This document shows positions 40,234 through 49,038 of a DNA stretch of 64,000 nucleotides, one piece after another; the stretch's first letter is position 1; each line of letters starts with the position of its first letter. The notes below the pieces were generated by a model. It had not been told where the DNA came from, did no database searches, and saw only the letters and a list, made by a program, of their open reading frames with translations. The DNA is from Oscillospiraceae bacterium. Lineage in GTDB: Bacteria > Bacillota > Clostridia > Oscillospirales > Ruminococcaceae. The stretch covers positions 1-64,000 of the forward strand of contig JAFWDH010000013.1 in the NCBI GenBank assembly GCA_017513135.1. Reading direction: 5' to 3'. The position numbers and the translations under genes are program-made.

Positions 40234-40497
40234 ATGAAGATCAACGGAAAAGTCGCATTGTTCATCGGAGGTGCTCTGTTCGGTTCTGCAGGACTCAAGC
40301 TGCTCGGCAGCAAAGACGCCCGCAAGGCCTATACCCATATCACCGCTGCTGTGCTCAGGTGCAAGGAGCGCGTGATGAAGGACGTCGAGACGGTTCAGGA
40401 GCACTGCTCCGACATACTGGCGGACGCAAAGAAGATAAACGCGGACAGAAGCGCTGAGGAGCAGCCTGAATTCATAGAAGAGAGCGAACTGGCATGA
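40234..40497 (+). CDS. DUF6110 small protein, companion of P-type ATPase
   Basis: 87 residues. A Gly-rich hydrophobic start KVALFIGGALFGSAGLKLLGSKDARKAYTH gives one short membrane helix, and a helical charged tail with Cys (CKERVMKD, QEHCSDIL) follows. It fits DUF6110, commonly encoded directly before a heavy-metal P-type ATPase. It overlaps the ATPase gene by ATGA, so the two are coupled. Perhaps a regulatory or metal-delivery subunit. Confidence 0.75.
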   Translation: MKINGKVALFIGGALFGSAGLKLLGSKDARKAYTHITAAVLRCKERVMKDVETVQEHCSDILADAKKINADRSAEEQPEFIEESELA

Positions 40498-42575
40498 GAT
40501 TTCAGATCATGCATGAGACGCCGGGAAGGATGCGTCTCAGGGCGGATGTGAGCTCGATGAGCCTCGAACAGGCAGACCTGCTCGAGGCATGGCTGGTCTC
40601 TCTGCCCGGGGTCGACAGCGCGTCGGTCCGCGAGAGGACGATGGGCGTGACGGTCTGTTACCGGGGCTCCCGCGACGAGCTTTGCAGAAGGCTCGCGACC
40701 TTCTCCAACTCCGCGGCGGAGAAGACGCTTGACCCGCAGATCCGCAGCAGCCGGGAGATGAACCGCGCTTATAAGGAAAGACTGGTCTTTCTGGTGATAA
40801 GACACTATTTCAAGAAGCTTCTGCTTCCGGACAGCATCAGAAGCGCCATCACTATGATCTCCACCGTTCCCCGGTTCATACAAGCCGCAAAGGTCCTGCT
40901 CTCCGGAAAACTTACAGTGGACGTCCTTGACGGCGTCGCGATCGGCGCGTCGCTGCTCACCGGAGATCACAGTACCGCAGGGTCTGTGCATTTTCTGCTG
41001 AATGTGGGCGAGACTCTGGAGGAGTGGACTCATAAGAGATCCGTGGATGATCTTGCCAGGAGCATGTCCCTTCAGGTGGATCGGGTATGGCGCCTGAACG
41101 AAGACGGCAGCCGCAGCATTGCAGAACTGAGCAGTATTGCACCGGGAGACAGGATAATGGTCCATACAGGGCACGTCATTCCTGTGGACGGAGTCCTGGA
41201 GGAGGGCGACGTCATGCTCAACCAAGCGTCTCTGACGGGCGAGAGCGTTCCGGTAGCGAAACGGCCGGGAGCTTCGGTATACGCGGGAACTGTCGTTGAA
41301 GAAGGGAACTGCGTGATACGGGTGACCAGCCACTCCGGAGAAAACCGGTATGACAGGATCGTACGAATGATAGAGGACTCCGAGCGTCTGAAATCCGATG
41401 TGGAGAGCCAAGCGAACAATCTCGCCGACAGACTGGTTCCGTGGTGCCTGGGCGGAAGCCTTCTGACACTGCTGCTTACCGGAAACGTCTCCAGAGCTGT
41501 TTCGGTGCTGATGGTGGACTTCTCCTGTGCTCTGAAGCTCTCGATGCCTCTGAGCGTGCTCTCCGCCATGAGGGAAGCCGGGCGCCACAGGATAACCGTC
41601 AAGGGCGGAAAATTCATGGAACTGATAAGCAGAGCTGACACGGTCATATTCGACAAGACAGGCACGCTTACAAAGGCATGTCCCACCGTGGTCAGGGTGG
41701 TGCCCTTTAACGGTGAGGACGAAAATGAGATGCTTCGGATTGCTGCCTGCCTGGAGGAACATTTTCCTCATTCAGTTGCCAACGCTGTGGTGAAAGCAGC
41801 AAATGACCGGCATCTGGATCACAGCGAGATGCACAGCGAGGTCGAATACGTAGTCGCTCACGGTATCGCCACAAGGATCGATGATAAGAGGGCGGTGATA
41901 GGCAGCGGCCATTTCATATTCGAAGACGAAGGCGTGCAGATCCGTCCGGAGGATACCGGCATATTCGATGATCTTCCGCGTTCCGTGTCCTGGCTGTATC
42001 TCGGGATCGGAGGTGTACTGTCAGCGGCGATCGGTATATCGGATCCTCTGCGGGAAGAAGCCTGCGAAGCCGTAGCGGCGCTGCACAAAGAGGGGATCGG
42101 CAAGGCAGTGATGCTGACCGGAGACAGCCTCAGGGCGGCTCAGTCCGTCGCCGCTAAGCTGGGCATCGACGAATACAGAGCTGAAGTTCTTCCGGAGGAT
42201 AAGGCTGCATTCATAAGATCGGAGCATGAGAGCGGAAGGACAGTTATCATGATCGGCGACGGCATCAACGACGCTCCTGCTCTTTCTCTAGCAGATGTGG
42301 GGATCGCAGTGGGCAGCGGCGCCGTGATAGCACGTGAAGTGGCTGATGTCACCATCGCGGCAGAGGATCTGCGCGAACTCGCCTGGCTGAAGCTCCTGAG
42401 CGATGCCCTGATGCGCAGGATAGACCGCAACTACAGGTTCGTGATGGGATTCAACGGAGCGCTCATACTGCTGGGTGCTTTGGGACTTATCGCACCGGCA
42501 ACAGGCGCACTTTTGCACAACACATCGACTGTGCTGCTCAGCATGGACTGCCTGACTGCACTAACGGAAGAATAA
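40494..42575 (+). CDS. Heavy-metal P-type ATPase (P1B-like, CPC motif absent)
   Basis: 693 residues. Actuator TGES at 248-251, phosphorylated Asp in DKTGT at 387, and GDGINDAP at 588. The membrane-site motif is SCALK at 344-348 instead of CPC, so the ion may not be Cu or Zn; iron or manganese exporters with variant motifs exist. The N-terminal 80 residues look like a degenerate HMA domain with no Cys-x2-Cys. It should export a metal at ATP cost. Coupled to the DUF6110 gene upstream. Membrane segments near residues 120-165 and 320-350 and the C terminus. Confidence 0.9.
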   Translation: MRFQIMHETPGRMRLRADVSSMSLEQADLLEAWLVSLPGVDSASVRERTMGVTVCYRGSRDELCRRLATFSNSAAEKTLDPQIRSSREMNRAYKERLVFLVIRHYFKKLLLPDSIRSAITMISTVPRFIQAAKVLLSGKLTVDVLDGVAIGASLLTGDHSTAGSVHFLLNVGETLEEWTHKRSVDDLARSMSLQVDRVWRLNEDGSRSIAELSSIAPGDRIMVHTGHVIPVDGVLEEGDVMLNQASLTGESVPVAKRPGASVYAGTVVEEGNCVIRVTSHSGENRYDRIVRMIEDSERLKSDVESQANNLADRLVPWCLGGSLLTLLLTGNVSRAVSVLMVDFSCALKLSMPLSVLSAMREAGRHRITVKGGKFMELISRADTVIFDKTGTLTKACPTVVRVVPFNGEDENEMLRIAACLEEHFPHSVANAVVKAANDRHLDHSEMHSEVEYVVAHGIATRIDDKRAVIGSGHFIFEDEGVQIRPEDTGIFDDLPRSVSWLYLGIGGVLSAAIGISDPLREEACEAVAALHKEGIGKAVMLTGDSLRAAQSVAAKLGIDEYRAEVLPEDKAAFIRSEHESGRTVIMIGDGINDAPALSLADVGIAVGSGAVIAREVADVTIAAEDLRELAWLKLLSDALMRRIDRNYRFVMGFNGALILLGALGLIAPATGALLHNTSTVLLSMDCLTALTEE

Positions 42576-42596
42576 ATACTGAAGGGAGTAAAACAA

Positions 42597-43391
42597 ATGA
42601 GACCTGATTACGGAAACTGGGTGCCCAAAAGCATGGTGTGCGGACTTGCGGCAGGAACTGCCGCCGCAGCTGTCCTGTTCTTTTTTCTGGGCATCTCTGA
42701 CAGGATCGTCAGCGGCACGGCAGGACTTATCTGCGGGATCATATTCGGGATTGGCACACTGACACTGCTTTTTTTCACGGTATGGATGTATGCCCTCAAC
42801 AGAGCCTTCGACTATAACGGCAAAAGGAAGCTCGCAAAGGTCATAATCGACGGTACCGCGGACCATGTAGGCATCCCTGACGGCGGGGTTGGTCTGGATG
42901 TGGGATGCGGCAGCGGTGCGCTGACGATAGCAGCTGCAAAGAGAAACCCACAAGGGAACATGGTGGGATGCGACATATGGTCCGGTACCTACAAGTTAGA
43001 GTTCTCCAGGAATCGCTGTGAGGACAACGCGAAAGCGGAAGGCGTAGACAACGTCACCTTCAGGGAAGGAAACGCCATACACCTTCCCTTCCCGGATGAG
43101 AGTTTCGATGCCGTGACGAGCAACTACGTCTACCATAACATCTCCGGCCATGACAAGCAGGAACTTCTGCTCGAGACTCTTCGCGTGCTCAAAAAAGGCG
43201 GTACCTTCGCGATACACGACCTCATGAGCAAGGAACGCTACGGAGACATGGACGCCTTCATCAGGAAGCTCATAGACTGGGGATATGAGGATGTCAGGAT
43301 GATCGATACGACTGACGGGACTTTTATGAGCAGAAAAGAAGCCGCGTGGCTGGGACTTACAGGTTCATCTCTGCTCATCGGAAAAAAGTGA
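42597..43391 (+). CDS. Membrane-anchored SAM-dependent methyltransferase
   Basis: 264 residues. Two N-terminal helices (about 12-33 and 40-65) anchor it, then the methyltransferase domain: GVGLDVGCGSGALTIAAAKR near residue 97, VGCDIWSGTYKLEFS and FDAVTSNYVYHNISGHDKQE. It starts module C, followed by ATC-like protein 4 and a membrane protein. The acceptor is likely lipid or membrane-bound, given the anchor. Confidence 0.84.
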   Translation: MRPDYGNWVPKSMVCGLAAGTAAAAVLFFFLGISDRIVSGTAGLICGIIFGIGTLTLLFFTVWMYALNRAFDYNGKRKLAKVIIDGTADHVGIPDGGVGLDVGCGSGALTIAAAKRNPQGNMVGCDIWSGTYKLEFSRNRCEDNAKAEGVDNVTFREGNAIHLPFPDESFDAVTSNYVYHNISGHDKQELLLETLRVLKKGGTFAIHDLMSKERYGDMDAFIRKLIDWGYEDVRMIDTTDGTFMSRKEAAWLGLTGSSLLIGKK

Positions 43392-43428
43392 GGCATTCAT
43401 TGCTGTACAGACCGGAGGAACATGAAGA

Positions 43429-44049
43429 ATGAACGGGAACACCGAACACGCTCTTTCTATAATGAAAAAGAAGGCCTTCATCAGAAAGGAGATCGAAAGC
43501 CTGCTTCCATCAGCTGAGGCTGAGGCGCTGTGGCAGAGATCCACAGAGATGCTCGCGTCAATCCTGGACAGGTACCCATCCCTTCCGGAGGGCGTCCGCG
43601 CTCACACCGACAAAAAGATATTCCCTGCTGCAGCAGTCTATCTGACAGCCAGGGACGTGTTCGGAAGCGATACGGCCTACAGGATCGTCGAGGAATACAG
43701 CTTCAGGCGTGCCGACAAGGGATCAAAAGCGCTCAAAGCCCTTATCAGACTTCCCGGCATGAAGAGTCTCTTCATGAAACTGTGGGATCCCCTTACGCAC
43801 AGAATGTTCGGCGAGAGCAGCGGATTCAGAAACAGATTCTATCCCGCGAGCAGAAACGAATACCGCATGGACGTCCTGGCCTGTCCATACTTCAGGTATT
43901 TCTCAGAGCTCGGCTGCCCTGAACTCACGGACATATTCTGCACCTGCGACGACCGCCTCTACGGAGAACTGAAAGGGTTGGAGTTCAGACGCACATCCAC
44001 TCTGGGAAGAGGCGGAGAAAAGTGCGATTTCTGCTTCAGAAAGCTATGA
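43429..44049 (+). CDS. ATC-hydrolase-like protein 4
   Basis: 206 residues. Cysteines at the family positions: VLACPYFRYFSELG, IFCTCDDRLYGEL and KCDFCF at the end. The N-terminal half includes EAEALWQRSTEMLASIL. It precedes a four-helix membrane protein by 13 nt, the same order as copy 2. GGAGG lies 10 nt before the ATG. Confidence 0.75.
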   Translation: MNGNTEHALSIMKKKAFIRKEIESLLPSAEAEALWQRSTEMLASILDRYPSLPEGVRAHTDKKIFPAAAVYLTARDVFGSDTAYRIVEEYSFRRADKGSKALKALIRLPGMKSLFMKLWDPLTHRMFGESSGFRNRFYPASRNEYRMDVLACPYFRYFSELGCPELTDIFCTCDDRLYGELKGLEFRRTSTLGRGGEKCDFCFRKL

Positions 44050-44062
44050 AAGGAAGAAACAG

Positions 44063-44542
44063 ATGATCCTCATACAGCTGATCCTCTTCTGCGCTCTTTT
44101 CACCCTTATGGTCAAGATCGCTGTAGGAGACAATGCGCTGAACGGCCTGTATTTCTATCCCGTTCCCGTTCAGGAGAAGACATTTGAACTGGGCTTTGCG
44201 GACCGCAGCACTGTCAGGAAAAAGAGAATGCGGTTCATGATACCTTTCTTTCTGGTGATGCTGACCGCCCTCGTGCTGATAATAGGACTGTGGAACGGCA
44301 TCCGCAGTTTCATACCGGCCTATATACAGGCGCTTCTCTTTCTGGAGGTCATGAACTGGTACGACGGGATCGTGATCGACCGTCTCTGGGTAGGACACAG
44401 CAGATTCTGGGTGATTCCAGGTACGGAGGATATCCCGTTCGTACAGACCTGGACTCAGGTGATCAGGAAGCGAAGTGTCCTGACGCTGATCTGGATACCT
44501 GGCGCTGCCGTTGTCGCAGGGATAGTCGGACTCGTATTCTGA
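44063..44542 (+). CDS. Four-helix membrane protein D
   Basis: 159 residues, four helices. WNGIRSFIPAYIQALLFLEV and MNWYDGIVIDRLW line up with the WDGIR and YD-x3-(F/L)-D-W segments of proteins A to C. More divergent than B and C from each other. Function unknown. Confidence 0.7.
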   Translation: MILIQLILFCALFTLMVKIAVGDNALNGLYFYPVPVQEKTFELGFADRSTVRKKRMRFMIPFFLVMLTALVLIIGLWNGIRSFIPAYIQALLFLEVMNWYDGIVIDRLWVGHSRFWVIPGTEDIPFVQTWTQVIRKRSVLTLIWIPGAAVVAGIVGLVF

Positions 44543-44642
44543 GTTTGTGTCCGGTGAGCGGACAAGCCATCCGGCTTACGGCAAGAGTAATAAACAATTA
44601 AATGGCAGCAGTGTTCATGACAAATCGAGTTTTTATGATCAA

Positions 44643-44662
44643 TAGTTAGGTATAACTAACTA
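44643..44662. promoter_or_regulatory. GTTAG-N6-CTAAC operator, copy 4
   Basis: TAGTTAG-GTATAA-CTAACTA, the most symmetrical copy (7-bp arms). A TATGAT at 44634-44639 lies directly upstream as -10 box, so the dyad covers the expected start. AAGGAG and the ABC transporter ATG follow. Confidence 0.75.
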
Positions 44663-44680
44663 GTATAAGGAGTTACTTAG

Positions 44681-46480
44681 ATGAAGGAAAAGAAACAAAG
44701 CGACGTAGCTGTCCTGCTCAACTATGCAGGAAACTACAAGGGACTGACTTATCTCGGACTTGTCCTGTCAGCCGCAGCGATGATCCTCGGTATGATCCCG
44801 TATATCTGTATCTGGCTGGTCGCCAGGGATCTTATAGCTGTCGCGCCGGACTGGACCCGGGCAGTCGGCATATCCCGTTATGGGTGGATGGCTTTCGGGT
44901 TTGCAGTTGCGAGCATTGCGGTGTATTTTGCTTCCCTGATGTGCACGCATCTGGCCGCTTTCCGCACGGCAACCAACATCCGGAAACAGGGAATGGCTCA
45001 TCTAATGAAGGCGCCTCTCGGATTCTTCGACTCGAACGCATCCGGCCTGCTGCGCAACAGGCTGGACGGAGCCGCATCCGAGACGGAGACGCTTCTCGCG
45101 CATAATCTGGCGGATATAGTAGGCAGTGCCGCGATGCTCATCGCCATGATAGTGATCATGTTCCTGTTCGACTGGCGCATGGGAGCTTCCTGCCTGCTGT
45201 CTGCCGTCATATCACTGGCTGCAATGGGGTCAATGATGGGCGGCAAGAATGCCGGCCTGATGGCTGAATACTATGCCGCCCAGGACGTAATGAGCAAGGC
45301 GGGAACTGAGTACGTAAGAGGCATACCCGTAGTCAAGGTGTTCCAGCAGACAGTGTATTCATTCAGGGCATTCAAGCAGGCTATAGAGGATTACAGCGCA
45401 AAGGCAGAGCACTTCCAGGCAGATATTTGCAAGCTTCCTCAGGCAGTAAACCTGACATTCACGGAAGGCGCATTCATCTTTCTCGTACCTGTCACGCTTC
45501 TGCTGGCTCCGGGAGCCCTCAGATCCGGTGATTTCGCAGGATTCGTGACCAACTTCGTGTTCTATGCCGTGTTCTCCGCTGTCATATCGACCGCTCTGGC
45601 ACGCATCATGTTTGCCGCCAGCGGGTCCATGATGGCAAGCACCGCCCTTGCCCGCATCTCGCAGGTCATGAGCGCACCAACACTCAAGGTGACCGATGAT
45701 CCCAGTCTTCCTGAAGACAACAGTGTCGTTTTCAGGGATGTGTGCTTCACTTACGAAGGATCGGACCTTCCCGCTCTGGATCATGTCTCATTCAGTGTGT
45801 CACCGGGAGAGACTGTAGCGCTGGTAGGTCCTTCCGGGGGAGGCAAGACCACGGCCGCCAGCCTCATCCCGAGATTCTGGGACGTCACATCCGGCGCCGT
45901 CGAGGTCGGCGGAGTGGATGTGCGGCAGATGGATCCTCATGTCCTTATGGATCATGTAGCCTTCGTATTCCAGAATACCCATCTGTTCAAGGCTTCCATA
46001 CTCGATAATGTCCGGGCTGCAAAACCTGACGCTTCCATGGAGGAAGTACACAGAGCGCTCAGTGCGGCACAGTGTGATGACATCATTTCCAAGCTTCCTG
46101 ATGGTGTGAATACCGTAATAGGAACGGAGGGAACATATCTGTCGGGAGGTGAACAGCAGCGTGTCGCGCTGGCAAGAGCGATACTCAAGGATGCACCTAT
46201 CATCGTTCTGGATGAAGCTACGGCTTTCGCGGATCCTGAGAATGAGGCTCTCATACAGAAGGCATTCAGTGCGTTGACAAAGGACCGCACGGTCATCATG
46301 ATCGCCCACCGCCTGTCGACCGTAGTCGGTGCCGACAGAATAATCGTGCTTGATCAGGGGCATGTTGTTCAGTCAGGTACGCACAGCGAGCTTGTCGCCG
46401 GAGAAGGTCTTTACAGGCGTATGTGGAACGATTACAACAGCGCAGTCAAATGGCGCATTTCTGCCGAGGAGGTGATCTGA
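44681..46480 (+). CDS. ABC transporter, fused membrane and ATPase domains, subunit 1
   Basis: 599 residues. Six-helix type I exporter domain (about 15-310), then the nucleotide-binding domain: Walker A GPSGGGKTT near 386, signature LSGGEQQRVA near 489, Walker B IIVLDEATAFADP near 508, switch His in IAHRL. It makes a heterodimer with subunit 2 which starts at the next base. Pairs of this sort with an MptD-like protein resemble IrtAB-type systems, which import metal chelates despite an exporter fold. Direction is uncertain. Confidence 0.9.
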   Translation: MKEKKQSDVAVLLNYAGNYKGLTYLGLVLSAAAMILGMIPYICIWLVARDLIAVAPDWTRAVGISRYGWMAFGFAVASIAVYFASLMCTHLAAFRTATNIRKQGMAHLMKAPLGFFDSNASGLLRNRLDGAASETETLLAHNLADIVGSAAMLIAMIVIMFLFDWRMGASCLLSAVISLAAMGSMMGGKNAGLMAEYYAAQDVMSKAGTEYVRGIPVVKVFQQTVYSFRAFKQAIEDYSAKAEHFQADICKLPQAVNLTFTEGAFIFLVPVTLLLAPGALRSGDFAGFVTNFVFYAVFSAVISTALARIMFAASGSMMASTALARISQVMSAPTLKVTDDPSLPEDNSVVFRDVCFTYEGSDLPALDHVSFSVSPGETVALVGPSGGGKTTAASLIPRFWDVTSGAVEVGGVDVRQMDPHVLMDHVAFVFQNTHLFKASILDNVRAAKPDASMEEVHRALSAAQCDDIISKLPDGVNTVIGTEGTYLSGGEQQRVALARAILKDAPIIVLDEATAFADPENEALIQKAFSALTKDRTVIMIAHRLSTVVGADRIIVLDQGHVVQSGTHSELVAGEGLYRRMWNDYNSAVKWRISAEEVI

Positions 46481-48223
46481 ATGTTCGGAGAAAGATTCCA
46501 GAGAAAATATGCGCTCACTGAAAAAGGCGCAGACAATATCAGGCGCGGCACGGTATGGACCGTGATCGTTAATCTGGTGGTGATCGCCAGTATGGGTATA
46601 CTTTCACTGCTCATGACAGGATACATGAACACGCTTACGGAAGGAGAGCAGCTTCCGGGCTCCGTTACGTTTCTGATCCTTGTCATCGTATTCCTTGCTC
46701 TGTCCTTGTACACACACCTTCAGCAATACGGAACGACCTACGGCCTGGTATACGGAGAGGTCAAAACTCTTCGTCTGGGAATAGCAGAGCGCCTGAGGAA
46801 ACTGCCGCTCGGATACTTCGGAAGGCGCGACCTTGCAGATCTCACAGAGACAATAATGGGTGACGTCAACCGTCTTGAGCATGTGTGGTCACATTGCCTG
46901 AGCTATCTGTACGGTTCATACATATCGACGGCGATAATAGCCGTTGTGATGCTCATATACAACTGGACGATGGCCATCGCCTGCCTTTGGGGAGTTCCTG
47001 TCGCATTTGCTCTGCTTTTCGGTAGCAGGAAACTAGCCAAACGAAACTCAGAGATAACAAAAGCAGCAGGGATCCAGGTGTCGGATGGGATCCAGGAGAC
47101 ACTGGAGAATGTGCGTGAGATACGCGCTACCAACAGGGAGGATGTGTTTCTGGATTCACTGTATAAAAAGATCGATCATCATGAAGCGACCATGAAGAGC
47201 GGAGAACTATCCACCGGGATATTCGTTAATTCCGCAAGCGTCATCATGAGACTCGGTGTGGCTACAACGATACTCACCGGAGCAGGAATGATACTTTCCG
47301 GCCAGATCGACTTCATGACTCTGTTCATGTTTCTTATGGCCATCACCCGCATCTACGCTCCGTTTGATCAGGCTCTCGCACTCATAGCGGAACTGTTCAT
47401 GTCCGAAGTCTCATCTGAGCGTCTTATGGAGATATACGACACTGAAACGGCAGAAGGGGAAGAACTGTTCGAGCCGGACGGCCACGATATCGTCTTTGAG
47501 GATGTAAGTTTCGCTTATGACGGAGAGCAGGTGCTTGACGGAGTGAGCTTTACAGCAAAGGAAGGAGAGGTCACCGCGCTTGTCGGCCCATCCGGATCAG
47601 GCAAGAGCACCTGCGCAAGACTTGCGGCCCGGCTGTGGGATGTCGGGGAGGGGAAGATCAGAGTCGGAGGCGTGGATATCTCCTCCGTGGATCCCGAAGT
47701 GCTACTGACAGACTACTCAATGGTCTTCCAGGATGTAGTGCTGTTTGATGATACGGTGATGGAAAACATACGCCTGGGCAGACACGGCGCTTCTGATGAG
47801 GAAGTCATGGCTGCCGCAAACGCTGCGAACTGTGACGAATTCGTAAGAAAACTGCCTGATGGCTACGCAACGCCGATCGGAGAGAACGGCGCGAGGCTTT
47901 CCGGAGGTGAGAGACAGCGCATCTCCATTGCAAGAGCCTTGCTCAAGGATGCGCCTATCGTCCTGCTGGATGAGGCAACAGCTTCCCTTGATGTGGAAAA
48001 CGAGACCAAAGTGCAGGAAGCGCTTTCGAGACTGCTGGCCGGTAAAACGGTGCTTGTGATCGCTCACCGGATGCGTACAGTGGAAGCGGCAGATAAGATC
48101 GTCGTCCTGTCTGAAGGCAAAGTTGCGGAAGAAGGAACTCCGGCGGAGCTGCTTGAAAAGGAAGACGGCATATTCCGTCATATGACAGAGCTTCAGAGCG
48201 CCAGCGCAGGCTGGAGCATCTGA
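46481..48223 (+). CDS. ABC transporter, fused membrane and ATPase domains, subunit 2
   Basis: 580 residues. Six-helix domain (about 20-320), then Walker A GPSGSGKST near 369, signature LSGGERQRIS near 473, Walker B IVLLDEATASLDVEN near 491 and IAHRMRT. Starts directly after subunit 1 (TGAATG). Both nucleotide sites look complete, so both halves should hydrolyse ATP. Confidence 0.9.
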   Translation: MFGERFQRKYALTEKGADNIRRGTVWTVIVNLVVIASMGILSLLMTGYMNTLTEGEQLPGSVTFLILVIVFLALSLYTHLQQYGTTYGLVYGEVKTLRLGIAERLRKLPLGYFGRRDLADLTETIMGDVNRLEHVWSHCLSYLYGSYISTAIIAVVMLIYNWTMAIACLWGVPVAFALLFGSRKLAKRNSEITKAAGIQVSDGIQETLENVREIRATNREDVFLDSLYKKIDHHEATMKSGELSTGIFVNSASVIMRLGVATTILTGAGMILSGQIDFMTLFMFLMAITRIYAPFDQALALIAELFMSEVSSERLMEIYDTETAEGEELFEPDGHDIVFEDVSFAYDGEQVLDGVSFTAKEGEVTALVGPSGSGKSTCARLAARLWDVGEGKIRVGGVDISSVDPEVLLTDYSMVFQDVVLFDDTVMENIRLGRHGASDEEVMAAANAANCDEFVRKLPDGYATPIGENGARLSGGERQRISIARALLKDAPIVLLDEATASLDVENETKVQEALSRLLAGKTVLVIAHRMRTVEAADKIVVLSEGKVAEEGTPAELLEKEDGIFRHMTELQSASAGWSI

Positions 48224-48268
48224 CAGAATCTAAGTTTATGCTGATAACCATTAAAGAGGATAATGCTT

Positions 48269-48841
48269 ATGTTTAAAAAATGGACAAAAAAGGAGATCTG
48301 GAAGGCCATACTGTGTTTCGCAGTGTATTTCGTACTGGTACTAGCGACTCAGCTTCCCGGCTTTCTCAGCCCACTTTACTGGGCGGTGTTCCCGGTCTTC
48401 TCAGCCTTTGTCGCCGCAGGTCCCCTGACCTGCGTGATGGACATGAAGCGCGGTTTCGGATCCGCGGCGCTGCTGCCGGTCCTTTGGTTCATCGTCTACC
48501 GCTGCATGGGCGAGCTCGGAATGCCCCAGATGTGGATATGGATCTTCGCAGTCATTGCGGTCGGAGAAGCAGTGCGCGCGGTCATGAGCTACAAGAAGCT
48601 CAGCAGCATCAGAACCTGCGTTCCGGTCATGGGACTGGTCCCGATGGGAAACATAGCTCCTCTGTATCTGTCAAAGGCGGCATTCCTTGAGCGCGCCGCC
48701 GCAGAGATGGATCAGGAGTATGTAGCGGCGCTCGACATGTACGGAACGGAATGGATGTTTATCCTGGTCCTCGCGCTTTCCCTGGCGGCCGCTATTGCAT
48801 CTGAGCGCATAAGTGAAAAGATCCTGAAGATTGACAAGTGA
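48269..48841 (+). CDS. MptD-family putative ECF S-component (Trep_Strep type)
   Basis: 190 residues, about six helices: AILCFAVYFVLVLATQLPGF, SPLYWAVFPVFSAFVAAGPL, MWIWIFAVIAVGEAVRAVMS and VLALSLAAAIASERI. It fits the MptD/PF09605 group of predicted substrate-specificity subunits for vitamin or metal-complex uptake. ATG 48269 is better spaced from AGAGG than ATG 48263. It follows the two ABC subunits and probably completes that transporter. Confidence 0.75.
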   Translation: MFKKWTKKEIWKAILCFAVYFVLVLATQLPGFLSPLYWAVFPVFSAFVAAGPLTCVMDMKRGFGSAALLPVLWFIVYRCMGELGMPQMWIWIFAVIAVGEAVRAVMSYKKLSSIRTCVPVMGLVPMGNIAPLYLSKAAFLERAAAEMDQEYVAALDMYGTEWMFILVLALSLAAAIASERISEKILKIDK

Positions 48842-48885
48842 GGACATAAGACAGTTAGGGAAACACAAAAACGCATATGAGGAAG

Positions 48886-48914
48886 AGCTCCGGCTGAAAC
48901 AGTCAGCCGGAGCT
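48886..48914. terminator. Hairpin ending the accessory cluster
   Basis: AGCTCCGGCTGA and TCAGCCGGAGCT form a 12-bp stem without a T-run on either side. Confidence 0.55.
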
Positions 48915-48977
48915 CCGTGCGTACGTTCCATGAAAAACGGGGAATGGCGCCTCCGCAGAAGAAATGAAGACCCTGTA

Positions 48978-49013
48978 TTGACGGATAACGATATAATTGT
49001 ATAATTGTATACA
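48978..49013 (+). promoter_or_regulatory. Promoter and possible GntR operator of the citrate operon
   Basis: TTGACG (48978-48983) and TATAAT (49000-49005), spacer 16. The palindrome TGTATACA (49006-49013) follows immediately and lies at the start site. FadR-type GntR proteins bind short GT-AC dyads of this kind, and such a regulator is the second gene of the operon. Confidence 0.65.
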
Positions 49014-49038
49014 TAAATACTGATAGGGGCGTAATAAA

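Noticed and set aside
40395..41771. Long 458-codon open frame on the minus strand
   Set aside because: It lies wholly opposite the P-type ATPase gene, has no family motif and its His/Gln-rich, low-complexity look is that of an antisense shadow.
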